The notes under the pieces: model-generated
What the model was told of the DNA's origin: nothing
Seen by the model: only the letters and a program-made list of their open reading frames with translations
The model's database searches: none
In this document: piece by piece, positions 17,069-25,840 of the stretch
Layout of the letters: the number at the start of each line of letters is the position of its first letter
How positions within the stretch are numbered: position 1 is the first letter of the stretch
Translations under genes and position numbers: made by a program
From: CBIHON01 sp966211965
GTDB taxonomy: Bacteria; Pseudomonadota; Gammaproteobacteria; Burkholderiales; Burkholderiaceae_D
Assembly: GCA_966211965.1 (NCBI GenBank)
Contig: CBIHON010000006.1
Span: forward strand, 124,001 to 188,000
Length of the DNA: 64,000 nt
Reading direction: 5' to 3'

Positions 17069-18148
17069 TTATTTGACGTCGGAAAGAAGCTTTGTGCATC
17101 CTGTTAGCGAAATATCGCAATAGCCCCAGCTGGGATTCGGCTGTTGGCGTCCAAATCCCAGATTCCAGAACACGTAGATTCCTTTCTCGTTCAGCCCGAC
17201 AGCGGCAAGATGATCGAGCTTGCCTTTGACCCAGCTCGTTACCGGCCCCATGACCTGTTTCCCGGTAATACGGGAAACATTGACCGCTCGCCAATCCTGC
17301 GGTTGCGAAGCCCAGAAAACCAGCAAGTCGCCGTTGGAACTTACGCCGGCCAAATTTTCGACGGTGAGCTGACCATCCTGCAACTGCCAGCTCGTGACAG
17401 GACCGGCGACGCGCTGTCCGGTGATGGTCGAAACATTCACCGCCTGCCAATCCGCCTGCGGCGACCAGAAGAACACCAGCAAGTCTCCCTCGGGGCTCAA
17501 GCCCGCCAGGTGTTCGACGGTGAATTGATCCTTCTGCGTTTGCCAATTGGTCAGCGGACCGAGAACCAGTTGCCCGGGCTTCGCCGGCCCGCTCACCGGG
17601 GCCGTGATCGCTGCAGAGACATTGGCTACATGCTGGCCGGTGAGCGCAGAGACATTCACCGCCTGCCAGTCTGCCCGCGGCGACCAGAAGAAAATCACCA
17701 AGTCGCCGTCGGCGCTGACGCCCGCCAGGTGTTCGACGATAAACGGGCCGTCCGGCGTTTGCCAATTGACCACCGGACCGACGACCCGCTGTCCGCTGAT
17801 CGCGGAGACATTCACCACATGCCAACCAGCCGGCGGCGACCAGAAAAAGACCAGCAAGTCACCTTCGGGACTCACTCCCGCCAAATGCTCAACGGTGAAT
17901 TCGCCATCCATTGTCTGCCATCGCGCCACCGGTCCGACGACACGCTGCTGTGTCATGACCGACACATTTTCGACCTGCCAGCTTTCCTGATCCGGCGCGC
18001 CGAACAAAGCCAGCAGATCATTGCTTGCACTGACGGTCGCGCTGGCCAGGCATGGGCCGGCAGCGCATTGCGCGGATACCATCGAAGGCAGCGCCAGAAG
18101 TCCTGCGCAAGCAGCAACAAGCAGTATTTTCTTTAATGTGGTTTTCAT
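17069..18148 (-). CDS. Exported beta-propeller-like repeat protein
   Basis: A 359-residue protein. GGAGGCGTCT precedes ATG 18148; the signal peptide ends at SMVSA. The mature part is five to six repeats of about 55 residues with the pattern 'W-Q-x-VNVS-x-ITGQRV-x-GPV', then 'FTVEHLAGVSxxGDLLVFFW'. Such short Trp-rich repeats fit blades of a lectin-like beta-propeller. The third repeat carries a 13-residue insertion (NVSAAITAPVSGP). A final segment has two cysteines (YCDISLTGC). The gene follows the 18170-19255 gene after 21 bp, so the two form an operon. Ligand unknown. Confidence 0.75.
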   Translation of the reverse strand: MKTTLKKILLVAACAGLLALPSMVSAQCAAGPCLASATVSASNDLLALFGAPDQESWQVENVSVMTQQRVVGPVARWQTMDGEFTVEHLAGVSPEGDLLVFFWSPPAGWHVVNVSAISGQRVVGPVVNWQTPDGPFIVEHLAGVSADGDLVIFFWSPRADWQAVNVSALTGQHVANVSAAITAPVSGPAKPGQLVLGPLTNWQTQKDQFTVEHLAGLSPEGDLLVFFWSPQADWQAVNVSTITGQRVAGPVTSWQLQDGQLTVENLAGVSSNGDLLVFWASQPQDWRAVNVSRITGKQVMGPVTSWVKGKLDHLAAVGLNEKGIYVFWNLGFGRQQPNPSWGYCDISLTGCTKLLSDVK

Positions 18149-18169
18149 AGACGCCTCCACCGCGTGTAG

Positions 18170-19255
18170 TTATTGGCGCACCTGGACGATGTATCCAAAT
18201 ACAAAGGGCGCAATACCAAGCTTGCTGCGGGTCGAGCTTGCAGTATTAAAAAGATCCCAGATAAATACGTTTTTTGCCGTCACCATGGAGGGCTGCACGT
18301 TCATGATTTTGTCCAAGGAGTCCAACGCAAGCTGAACGATCGGAATGGCCTGGTATTGGTAAAACGGAGCATGCGGACCGGCAAACCGTCCGCCCAGAAA
18401 CGGGTCGACATAGTGATAGCGATACAGCGGCCGTTCCAGCATCCAGCCGTCTCGATCCGTGCCGACCGGGGAATAGAAAAAAACCGGACCGCGCGCCGGT
18501 TCGTATGCATAGAGCACATACGCGCCGGCCGCCATGAAAAGCGACTGTTCTGCCATGACGAGCTTCTTGCTGATCACTTCGTCGTAACCTCTCTTGAGTA
18601 GCGTCGGATCGATCTCGGCGGCAAGCTTCATGGCCGAGATCAATGAGGGAAGCATCACCGTATACGCCGGCATGATGGCAACCACGCGCCGGTCGTTTTC
18701 CGGATTGGCAGGCGCACGCAAGATAGGCTCAAGCCTTTGCAAGATATCCGACCCATCATCGACCAGACTCCTGAGGCGATCATACAGATGGGTCTTGCCC
18801 CAGGGCGATGACATCAGCGTCTCCAGGCTTTGCCCGGCTATCACTTGGTTGCGCGCCAGGATTTGCGTTTGATCGTACCGGTCCAGGAAACCGTTGATGT
18901 CTTCCTGCAAGCGTGTGAGCGATTCTTGCCGGAGAGCTTCGGTGACGGTCTGGCGGATATCCGCAATGGTCAGCCGGCTTTGTCCGTCCAGGCCGGTAAG
19001 AAAGGCAACACCCGAACGAACGCCGGAGATAAAACTCCACGCTCCTGAGCACCATTCAATGATGGCCTGTATCCGCTTCAACTCCTCCAACGAATCCGGG
19101 GACTGCTCGGAGATTTGCAGCGGGATTTTCCGTGCCGGAGTTTGCGCATCCGGGGCAGCGTGGGAAAAAGCGGCGAAGAGCAATATGCAAGCCGACAGAC
19201 ACGCTTTGACGCTACTGAAACCGCCCCCGATCAGTGAAGCATATGGGCGATGCAT
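18170..19255 (-). CDS. Exported helical protein of unknown function
   Basis: A 361-residue protein. ATG 19255 follows GAAGGAGAATGCATC; a long signal peptide ends near AAFSHA. The mature part is predicted mostly helical (LTIADIRQTVTEALRQESL, LQEDINGFLDRYDQ), with a middle region LISAMKLAAEIDPTLLKRGY and a Tyr/Phe-rich stretch (YRYHYVDPFLGGRFAGPHAP). I recognise no family. Its partner is a secreted propeller-like protein, so a two-component secreted factor (helical domain plus sugar-binding partner) is possible but only inferred. Confidence 0.65.
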   Translation of the reverse strand: MHRPYASLIGGGFSSVKACLSACILLFAAFSHAAPDAQTPARKIPLQISEQSPDSLEELKRIQAIIEWCSGAWSFISGVRSGVAFLTGLDGQSRLTIADIRQTVTEALRQESLTRLQEDINGFLDRYDQTQILARNQVIAGQSLETLMSSPWGKTHLYDRLRSLVDDGSDILQRLEPILRAPANPENDRRVVAIMPAYTVMLPSLISAMKLAAEIDPTLLKRGYDEVISKKLVMAEQSLFMAAGAYVLYAYEPARGPVFFYSPVGTDRDGWMLERPLYRYHYVDPFLGGRFAGPHAPFYQYQAIPIVQLALDSLDKIMNVQPSMVTAKNVFIWDLFNTASSTRSKLGIAPFVFGYIVQVRQ

Positions 19256-19522
19256 GATGCATTCTCCTTCATATCCGGCATGAGACTGCTCGAACCATAT
19301 GACTTTGATCGGATGCAACTGAAAGCGTTTAACTGTGCAGTGAAAAATCGGGAGATGGAGAATAGGCAAGGCTTCATGCCGGCCTGCATACTGCGGCACG
19401 AGGCAAGACGGCAGCACAGAAGAAGCGGCATTTATTTAGAGCGTCGCCGGAAACAGGCATCGTGCGGCTGGCGCATGCCCAAGCCCATACGGAAAAGTCC
19501 GCAAGATTTGTCAAATTGATCC

Positions 19523-19565
19523 GTGCTAATGTTCCGCTCACACTTCGACGGAACAACATTAGCAC
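19523..19565. promoter_or_regulatory. Inverted repeat immediately before araC-type start
   Basis: GTGCTAATGTTCCG (19523-19536) pairs with CGGAACAACATTAGCAC (19549-19565), leaving ATG 19567 one base beyond the stem. The right arm carries three extra bases. No ribosome site is visible outside the stem. It could be an operator, or an RNA hairpin that limits translation of the regulator. Confidence 0.65.
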
Positions 19566-19566
19566 G

Positions 19567-20421
19567 ATGAAAAATCCCGCCAGTCTGGCCAGCTACCAAA
19601 AACGCCTGAGCCGCGTCACCGCCTACATCCATGCCCACCTCGACGACGAGCTGGATCTGCAGAAGCTGGCCGACATCGCCTGCCTCTCGCCCTACCACTG
19701 GCACCGTATTTACCATGCAATCCACGGCGAAACCATCGCCGCCACCGTCAAGCGCCTGCGCCTGCATCGCGCCGCCGGCTACCTTGCGCAAACGACGCTG
19801 CCGATAGACGATATTGCCGTACGTTCGGGCTACAAGAATCTCCAGTCCTTTACCCGGATTTTCAGCGCTTCGTATGGCATGCCGCCGGCGCAATACCGCA
19901 AGAACGGCAGCCACACCCACTTCCAGCAACTGCCACAAGAAAGGACGCTAGTCATGTACGACCTCACCATCAAGACCATCGCCGCCATGCAAGCCGTCAC
20001 GGTCCCGCATACCGGCTCCTATATGCAGATCGGCAAAGCCTTCGACACGCTCTATGGCTGGCTGGGCATGCGCAATTTGATACGACCCGGCATGCGTACC
20101 GTTGGCGTGTTTTACGACGACCCGTCGGCAATTCCGGAGGAACGGTTGCGTTCATGCGCGGGCGCTGTCACAGGCGAGAACTTCGCCATCGAAGCACCGC
20201 TGCAACGGACCGAAATTCAAGCCGGCGCCTACGCGGTGCTCCGGCACAAAGGACCTTATGCCAATATGCGCGCCGCCTATCAATGGTTGTACGGCGACTG
20301 GCTGCCGCAATCCGGCGAGGAGGCCGGCGATGCACCGGTCTTCGAGGAATATCTGAATAATCCGCGCGACACCGCACCGGCGGATTTGATCACGGATATC
20401 TACCTGCCCTTGCGGGCATAG
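19567..20421 (+). CDS. AraC-family regulator with GyrI-like domain
   Basis: A 284-residue protein. Residues 10-105 are a two-helix-turn-helix AraC domain (LDLQKLADIACLSPYHWHRI; DIAVRSGYKNLQSFTRIFSA). Residues about 130-284 are a GyrI/SbmC-like ligand-binding domain (MYDLTIKTIAAMQAVTVPHT ... ITDIYLPL). This is the Rob/SoxS-like order with the DNA-binding domain first; such proteins often sense drugs or small hydrophobic compounds. The start is ATG 19567, right behind a strong inverted repeat. The 310 bp between it and the divergent gene at 19255 hold both promoters. Confidence 0.88.
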   Translation: MKNPASLASYQKRLSRVTAYIHAHLDDELDLQKLADIACLSPYHWHRIYHAIHGETIAATVKRLRLHRAAGYLAQTTLPIDDIAVRSGYKNLQSFTRIFSASYGMPPAQYRKNGSHTHFQQLPQERTLVMYDLTIKTIAAMQAVTVPHTGSYMQIGKAFDTLYGWLGMRNLIRPGMRTVGVFYDDPSAIPEERLRSCAGAVTGENFAIEAPLQRTEIQAGAYAVLRHKGPYANMRAAYQWLYGDWLPQSGEEAGDAPVFEEYLNNPRDTAPADLITDIYLPLRA

Positions 20422-20422
20422 C

Positions 20423-20830
20423 CTATTGCCGGTCTCCCTCGAGCGCCGCAATAATCGGGCAGTGGCTTGCACCGCCTGTCGCGCTGCACTCGCGGATCAG
20501 GTGCGACAACACCTGTTCCATGCGCTGCAGGTCCGCGATCTTGCCGCGGATCTGGCCGAGCCGCTCACTCGCGACTTCGCGTATGGCGGCGCGATCGGCG
20601 CCGTCTTCGAGTTGCAGCAGAGTTGCGATTTCTTCCAGCGTGAATCCCAGAACCTGCGCCCGCTTGATGAAGCGTATGCGCTCAATCAAGGCCGGCGGAT
20701 AGGTGCGGAACGCGCCATGCTGCGGATCAGGCACGGGCAGCAGATTGCGGCGCTGATAGTAGCGGATGGTCTCGATGCCGACGCCGGCGGCGCGCGCCAG
20801 ACGTCCAATAGTCAAGTCGGATTGATTCAT
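20423..20830 (-). CDS. MerR-family regulator
   Basis: A 135-residue protein from ATG 20830: winged helix LTIGRLARAAGVGIETIRYY, then a coiled-coil dimer helix and the C-terminal CSATGGASHCPIIAAL. Mercury-type MerR proteins bind Hg(II) with three cysteines; two are present here (C115, C124) but the first, near residue 80, is missing (EDGADRAA). So it resembles mercury MerR in shape but should not be a canonical mercury sensor. It converges tail-to-tail with the AraC gene, one base between the stops, and is divergent from a broken VOC gene across a perfect palindrome. Confidence 0.85.
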   Translation of the reverse strand: MNQSDLTIGRLARAAGVGIETIRYYQRRNLLPVPDPQHGAFRTYPPALIERIRFIKRAQVLGFTLEEIATLLQLEDGADRAAIREVASERLGQIRGKIADLQRMEQVLSHLIRECSATGGASHCPIIAALEGDRQ

Positions 20831-20895
20831 GTGATTTTTGACTGCGTGGCGATGTTCTTCATTATGAAACACCGGCAACAGCTTTCTTCAATGTG

Positions 20896-20931
20896 CCAGT
20901 GCTCCTGACACAACGTTGTCAGGAGCACTGG
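20896..20931. promoter_or_regulatory. Perfect palindrome, probable MerR operator
   Basis: CCAGTGCTCCTGACA, six bases, then TGTCAGGAGCACTGG: a perfect 15-bp inverted repeat between merR-type gene and the divergent VOC relic. A TAGAAT box follows three bases later. The position is where a MerR operator belongs, although a 19-bp spaced -35/-10 pair is not obvious. Confidence 0.65.
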
Positions 20932-20976
20932 CGTAGAATGCCTCCATGCCGTGCGGTATTTTCTCAGGAACGCATC

Positions 20977-21110
20977 ATGCAGACAAAAATCAATTGATTT
21001 GAAATCCCATCCGCCGATTTTCCACGCGCAGCAAAATTTTACGAAGCCATCTTCCACACCTGGCTGAGAGCCGAACAATTCGGCGGCAACGCCATGATGG
21101 CTCGTTCCAT
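20977..21110 (+). pseudogene. VOC/glyoxalase-family gene, nonsense and truncated
   Basis: ATG 20977 begins MQTKIN, then TGA (20995-20997) stands where the family has tryptophan (TGG). The frame then continues with FEIPSADFPRAAKFYEAIFH and LRAEQFGGNAMM, the usual N-terminus of VOC-fold proteins, and homology stops near 21100. So the gene has both a nonsense codon and a large 3' deletion. It is divergent from the MerR-type gene, likely its former target. Confidence 0.7.
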
Positions 21111-21158
21111 CCTGCGCATCATTCATCGACCCGCCATCTTCACAACAGAGGAAAAATC

Positions 21159-21677
21159 ATGACCCATCCCATCGTCAATATCGCCGACGTCGACTTGCAA
21201 GCCCGTCCCGCCGCCTTCGCCGCCACCGGCGCCGCAGCCGAACGCTACGACGCACGCATGGGCATGCTTGGCGTACGTCTGGGCGCGCAAAAACTCGGCT
21301 ACAACATCACCGCGATCCCGCCTGGCAAACGCGCCTTCCCGTTTCATAATCATCGCGTCAACGAAGAAATGTTTTTCATTCTCGAAGGCAGCGGCGAAAT
21401 CCGCATCGGCAACGCCGTGCATCCGGTCAAGCAAGGCGATGTGATCGCTTGTCCGGCGGGTAGCAAGGAAACGGCGCACCAGTTCATCAACACGGGCAGC
21501 ACCGATTTAAAATACCTGGCGGTCAGCACCAGGCTCTCGCCCGATATTGCCGAATATCCCGACAGCGGAAAATTCGGCGTGCTGGCCGAATTCCCGGCCG
21601 GCGCGGATGGCAAACCGCAGATGTTTCGCTTCGTCGGACGTGAGAATCTCAACGTCGATTATTGGGAAGGCGAGTAA
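21159..21677 (+). CDS. Cupin-domain protein
   Basis: A 172-residue single cupin. Motif 1 is PGKRAFPFHNHRVNEEMFFI (His, His, Glu metal ligands) with GSGEIRIG; motif 2 is GDVIACPAGSKETAHQFIN. These fit a metal-binding small-molecule enzyme or sensor; the reaction cannot be told. ATG 21159 follows AGAGGAAAAATC. The gene lies directly behind the VOC relic and might once have been co-transcribed with it. Confidence 0.85.
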   Translation: MTHPIVNIADVDLQARPAAFAATGAAAERYDARMGMLGVRLGAQKLGYNITAIPPGKRAFPFHNHRVNEEMFFILEGSGEIRIGNAVHPVKQGDVIACPAGSKETAHQFINTGSTDLKYLAVSTRLSPDIAEYPDSGKFGVLAEFPAGADGKPQMFRFVGRENLNVDYWEGE

Positions 21678-21780
21678 GATCGCCGACGCCGGGCACTGCG
21701 GGCAAACGCGCGAAGCCACGGCGCGATGCCATGCCATTACAATGCTCTGATCCACGAAAAACTCTGATGGTTTTCAACTG

Positions 21781-22479
21781 ATGCGCCGCGCTGACCGCCT
21801 TTTCCAGATCGCCCAATATTTGCGCGGGCGCCGGCTGACCACGGCCAAACAACTCTCCGAGTGGCTGTCGGTATCGGAGCGCACCATTTACCGTGACATA
21901 CGCGACTTGTCTTTGTCCGGAGTCCCGGTGGAAGGCGAAGCAGGAGTCGGTTATCGTGTCAAAGCCGGGTTCGATTTACAGCCGCTGATGTTCTCGCCCG
22001 ACGAAATCGACGCGCTGGTGATCGGCATGCGCATGGTGCAGGCCTGGGGCGGCCCGCAACTCGGCGCGTCGGCCGCCGCCGCGCTGGCCAAGATCACGCT
22101 GGCTTTGCCGGACGAGAAACGCGCCTTCGTCGAAGCGACGGCGATGTTTGCGCCGGATTTCCACATCGACCCGCTGCATGGCGAGCGGCTGGAATCGATC
22201 CGCCAGGCGATCGGCCGGCGCAGCAAACTATTGATGGATTATGTCGATGCGCAGAGCGCGCCGACGCGCCGCATCATCTGGCCTTTGGCCCTGTATTTCT
22301 GGGGCGGTACGTGGGCGATTGCGGGATGGTGCGAGATACGTGGGGACTTCCGCACCTTCCGGCTCGATCGCGTGCGCGCGCTGGCCTTGGCGGGCTCTTA
22401 TCCGGACCAAAGCGGACGACGCCTTGCAGATTTCCTGCGCGCCATGCAGATGCGACGGGAAGCGAACGGCAAAACGTAG
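21781..22479 (+). CDS. YafY-type HTH/WYL transcription regulator
   Basis: A 232-residue protein: N-terminal HTH_11 (RLTTAKQLSEWLSVSERTIY RDI in part), a middle helical region, and a C-terminal WYL domain (IIWPLALYFWGGTWAIAGWC, then FRTFRLDRV). WYL regulators bind nucleotides or oligonucleotides and often control stress or defence genes. The neighbours give no hint of its target. Start ATG 21781 matches family N-termini (MRRADRLFQI). Confidence 0.88.
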   Translation: MRRADRLFQIAQYLRGRRLTTAKQLSEWLSVSERTIYRDIRDLSLSGVPVEGEAGVGYRVKAGFDLQPLMFSPDEIDALVIGMRMVQAWGGPQLGASAAAALAKITLALPDEKRAFVEATAMFAPDFHIDPLHGERLESIRQAIGRRSKLLMDYVDAQSAPTRRIIWPLALYFWGGTWAIAGWCEIRGDFRTFRLDRVRALALAGSYPDQSGRRLADFLRAMQMRREANGKT

Positions 22480-22524
22480 AACCTGTCCCGGCGCTGAACG
22501 CTCCCTGCCGGGATAGATTCCGGC

Positions 22525-22794
22525 TCAAGGATAGGTATAAGGATAAGCAACGCCCGGCTCTCTCGATTGCGTTGCCTGCATCTGCCGCAGGATTTCGCGC
22601 AATTGCTGCAACTCGCGCTCCTGGTTCGCGATGACCTTTGCCTGATTTGCATTGAGCCGGTCCAGCTTGGCGCTGACGCTCAGCGGCTTGGCTTTCTTTG
22701 CCTTGGTCGGGGATTTTGCGGCGGCATGCTGCGACCAGCATAGGCCGCATGTCACCAAAGCAATCGCAAGGATCTTTCGATTCATCCTGTTCAT
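22525..22794 (-). CDS. Small exported coiled-coil protein
   Basis: About 89 residues: signal peptide ILAIALVTCGLCWSQHAAA, a basic stretch KSPTKAKKAKP, then a coiled coil (LDRLNANQAKVIANQERELQ, LREILRQMQ) and a short PYTYP tail. Starts at 22794, 22785 or a GTG at 22815 overlapping the flgT stop are all possible. It is the third gene behind flgP and flgT, so a flagellar-basal-body role is plausible but unproven. Confidence 0.6.
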   Translation of the reverse strand: MNRMNRKILAIALVTCGLCWSQHAAAKSPTKAKKAKPLSVSAKLDRLNANQAKVIANQERELQQLREILRQMQATQSREPGVAYPYTYP

Positions 22795-22811
22795 CCAGCC
22801 GGGTTTTCGCG

Positions 22812-23984
22812 TCACATGACGGTTTCAAATCGTACCAGATCGCCGACACGGAGATGGATATTCTTCGATTCCATCGATAATTCGCCTATCGAAAACAAAG
22901 GCTGAACCTGGGTAATGGAGAGCGTCGCGACAGGTGCTTCCGGTACGCCGTATTCGGCATTCACCGTCAAGCCGACCACGGCCGATTCATCTTTTTTACG
23001 ATAGGCGACGAGCTTGTCGCCGGGCGCCAGCGAAGAGCTGGCACCGGCATCAAGAAATATTTTGTCGCCGCTGATGCGCACGATGCGCGCGGTGAAAGGA
23101 ACCGGCTCCAGGTCTGTCAATATCGCCTTGGTCAAGGACTGCATCACATCGTCGACGCTCTTGCCGAAATCGGTGGCAAAGAATGCGGCGCTGCCGAACG
23201 GCTTGTCGCCGCCGACCTTGATTTCACCCTCGATCGCACGCTGCAGCCGATGGTGACTGACCAGTGCGCCGGTCAAGCCATCGTGGACAAATACCTCGAC
23301 TTCGAAGCGGCGTTTTTTGGATTCCGATAAACCGAACCAGGCGCGATCGGTGGTGCTTCCCGCGTCCAGGATGACGCCCGATACGACGAACTGGCTTTCA
23401 TTGAGCGACGCAAGCTGCTTGACCTGCTCGGCATCCGGTTCGGCCGTCAGGCCGCGCGTGTCGGCAGGCAGCGAAAATTTGCTGGCCCGCGGCAGGAATT
23501 TGCGCGTGCTTTCCAGCCGGCGCAGCAACTCCTTGGGGAAGCCATTCCAGATATCGTCGATATCTTCGACCTGAAGCGTCTGCTGCACCTTGAATGCCGT
23601 CGCAACGATTTTCTTTTTGTACGAGCGCGGGGCGGCCGATAATCCGGCCGGCGCATTGCCGTCGGCGCGGATCAGCACATGCAGAACATCCTTGTCCTGC
23701 CATTCGCGCAGGATCGTGACATTGCCCACCTCCCCGGTCCCGTGCATGCGGCCGCTCTCGAACGCGATGCCGCCGGCGCTCATCCGCTCCGTGCTTTCCA
23801 CCCTGGCGCCGAGTTGCATCGACGCTTGCCGCATCGCATCGCGCACGGCGGCCTGGCGCACCTGTTCCAGGCCTCTGCCGTCGAGGCTTGCCCAGCCTTC
23901 CGCCTCAACCGCAACCGCACGCAAAGGCAGGGCCAGGATCAGGAGAATGGCGGCGATCAAGCCGGCTGGTGTGGCGCGCCTCAT
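22812..23984 (-). CDS. flgT: Flagellar H-ring-type protein FlgT
   Basis: A 390-residue exported protein. ATG 23984 gives a signal peptide ending ALPLRAVA. The N-domain begins EAEGWASLDGRGLEQVRQAA and contains ERMSAGGIAFESGRMHG; the middle domain is SQFVVSGVILDAGST ... GLTGALVSHHRLQ; the C-domain shows ISGDKIFLDAGASSSLAPGD. These are the three FlgT domains known from Vibrio, where FlgT forms an outer ring on the LP ring and steadies the motor. It starts two bases after the flgP stop. No other flagellar gene is in the window. Confidence 0.85.
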   Translation of the reverse strand: MRRATPAGLIAAILLILALPLRAVAVEAEGWASLDGRGLEQVRQAAVRDAMRQASMQLGARVESTERMSAGGIAFESGRMHGTGEVGNVTILREWQDKDVLHVLIRADGNAPAGLSAAPRSYKKKIVATAFKVQQTLQVEDIDDIWNGFPKELLRRLESTRKFLPRASKFSLPADTRGLTAEPDAEQVKQLASLNESQFVVSGVILDAGSTTDRAWFGLSESKKRRFEVEVFVHDGLTGALVSHHRLQRAIEGEIKVGGDKPFGSAAFFATDFGKSVDDVMQSLTKAILTDLEPVPFTARIVRISGDKIFLDAGASSSLAPGDKLVAYRKKDESAVVGLTVNAEYGVPEAPVATLSITQVQPLFSIGELSMESKNIHLRVGDLVRFETVM

Positions 23985-23986
23985 GC

Positions 23987-24511
23987 TCAATCCGCGTAGT
24001 AGAACGAAGAACCGTACATGCTGCCCGAGTTGACGGCGCCGCGGGTGCCGTAGCCGGGGGAATACATGGTCGCCGGCGCACCGCGCAGTTGCCATTGCGA
24101 CGCATAGTTGCGGACCATTTGCTCATCGAAATCCAGTTCGATGGTGGTCTCGTAGTTGCCATCGGCCATCGGCGTCACGGTGAGCACGCGCGCGCCGCGC
24201 ACATAGGCGTCGATGTACACCCGGAAGCTGTCGCTCTGGACCATCAGCGCACCCACCGTGCTGTTGCCGGTAACGCGCACGCCGTGGACCTGCTCGGCCA
24301 GGGCGCGATAGGCATCGAGTTTCGAAGCACGCATCGCCATCAGCCTCTTCTGCCCGGGGGAATACGTCTCGTGTGAATTGCCCGAACCGTAGCCCACTGC
24401 TGTCAGTTTTACGATCCGATGTTGCACCTGATCGGCAGTCATGAATCCGGGCGTATAGCAGCCGGACAAGAGCACGCCGGCGCTTAAAACAACTGCGGTA
24501 ATGGTTTTCAT
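23987..24511 (-). CDS. flgP: LPP20-family lipoprotein FlgP
   Basis: A 174-residue lipoprotein: MKTITAVVLSAGVLLSGC is a signal peptide with a lipobox (LLSGC). The mature domain has the LPP20 pattern, TAVGYGSGNSHETYSPGQKR, MRASKLDAYRALAEQVHGV, and VRGARVLTVTPMADGNYET. FlgP in Vibrio and Campylobacter sits in the outer membrane around the flagellar motor. The tail is rich in Tyr, Ser and Gly. It precedes flgT; flgO, its usual companion, is absent. Confidence 0.85.
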   Translation of the reverse strand: MKTITAVVLSAGVLLSGCYTPGFMTADQVQHRIVKLTAVGYGSGNSHETYSPGQKRLMAMRASKLDAYRALAEQVHGVRVTGNSTVGALMVQSDSFRVYIDAYVRGARVLTVTPMADGNYETTIELDFDEQMVRNYASQWQLRGAPATMYSPGYGTRGAVNSGSMYGSSFYYAD

Positions 24512-24861
24512 TGTTTTCCCTTTTTTGTGCGGCAGCATCTGCGCAACCGCCGTCACGAAAGCGTCCTTGCGTTCCTCCTTTACGGCGTGATCGGGAAGTT
24601 CTTTATAGCCGGCCGACACACTCTTGATATGCGTGGAATGGCTATCGCCGTTCAGCAAGGCCACCAAATTTAATTTCTGGATGAAAATAAATTAACATGC
24701 TTAACGTTGCCGCTTCCAATCGCGCGTTGAGCAGGCTGCGGCATGCGTTTCTTCGGCCGTCTCATGGGGTACAAGCACCCGAGGCTGGAAAAAGCAGGGA
24801 GCATTGCAGGCTCGGCATCCTGGAAAATCGGAAGCTCGGCACGGTTTTCAGCGCTTCAACC

Positions 24862-25453
24862 ATGAACACCACCAATCTCACCTCGGCTCAGCTCAACGGC
24901 ATTCTCAGTATTGCGGATGATGCGATCATTTGTGTCGACGGCGCCCAGACGATCATTCTGTTCAATCAGGGAACAGAGCGCATTTTCGGCTGGGCGGCCC
25001 AAGAGGTGAGGGGCCGGGACCTAAACCTGCTGATGCCGCAGCGCTACCGTCATGAGCACGGCAAGCACATCGAGAATTTCGATAAATCAAAACAACACGC
25101 CCGCCAGATGTCCGAACGGCGGGCCATTTTCGGCATGCGCAAGGACGGCACCGAATTTCCGGCGGAAGCATCGAGTTCAAAGCTGGAAGAGCTGGAAGTA
25201 AACGGCAACCTGGTCCAACAGTGATCCTGCGCGACATCTCGCCCCGCAAGTACCGCAACCCGCAAGCGCTGCCGCTGATCATGCTGACCTCGGTCGCGCA
25301 CAGGGCGCGCAACGCATGCGCAAGCATTGCATGGAATTGGAAGCGCTGGCCAAGGCGGGCAAGCTGGCCGATGCCGTCACGCTGGCGGATGGGCTGTAGC
25401 GCGAATTCGATATTGCGCGCCAGCGCTTGCTTAGTTTGACGACGCAGGACTGA
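24862..25453 (+). pseudogene. PAS hybrid sensor kinase relic
   Basis: Residues from ATG 24862 form a normal PAS domain (ADDAIICVDGAQTIILFNQG, GRDLNLLMPQRYR, FGMRKDGTEFPAEAS). The frame breaks at about 25215, where the next PAS strand (VILRDISPRK) is one base out of phase. All kinase domains are missing: a short receiver-like piece (LPLIMLTSVAHRA) leads straight into an Hpt-domain tail (HCMELEALAKAGKLADA) which itself has TAG (25397-25399) in place of a glutamine codon. So this is the two ends of a hybrid kinase after a large internal deletion. Bases 24512-24861 hold no other gene. Confidence 0.6.
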
Positions 25454-25840
25454 AGCCGGAATTTATCAAGGCCCACCTCTCTGTGGTCATGCAGTAGGTT
25501 GAGCATCCCTTCAGCAAATCTCGCCGCTTTCTGCTCAATAAAATATAATTGGCATTAAACCAATTCTTCCATGACCAGCTGCCCGGACGAAAAAGGCCCG
25601 CCTCTCACAGAGATCGCCTCCGAGAACGGATTTCCAAGCCCTTCAAAAGCAAAAACGCTGGCTGTCTTGGCTATCAACGCCACGGGTTCATGCTTCTCGC
25701 GATAATGGACTGTAACAGTCAATTAGGCGGTATTCTTCGGCCTTCTCCGAGATGAGACCTTCAAGATTCCGGCTAAGGCGCGCTCTGCCGCCCGCGCAAA
25801 AAAACACGCAACATGCCTCTATAAAATAAAGGATTTCTTC
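25454..25840. other. Intergenic, no gene seen
   Basis: Short frames on both strands (for example 25549-25755) lack similarity and ribosome sites. The last 40 bases are AT-rich with AAAGGA ahead of the next start. Confidence 0.4.

Noticed and set aside
20423..20830. Mercury resistance regulator
   Set aside because: Lacks the first of three Hg-binding cysteines and no mer genes are present.
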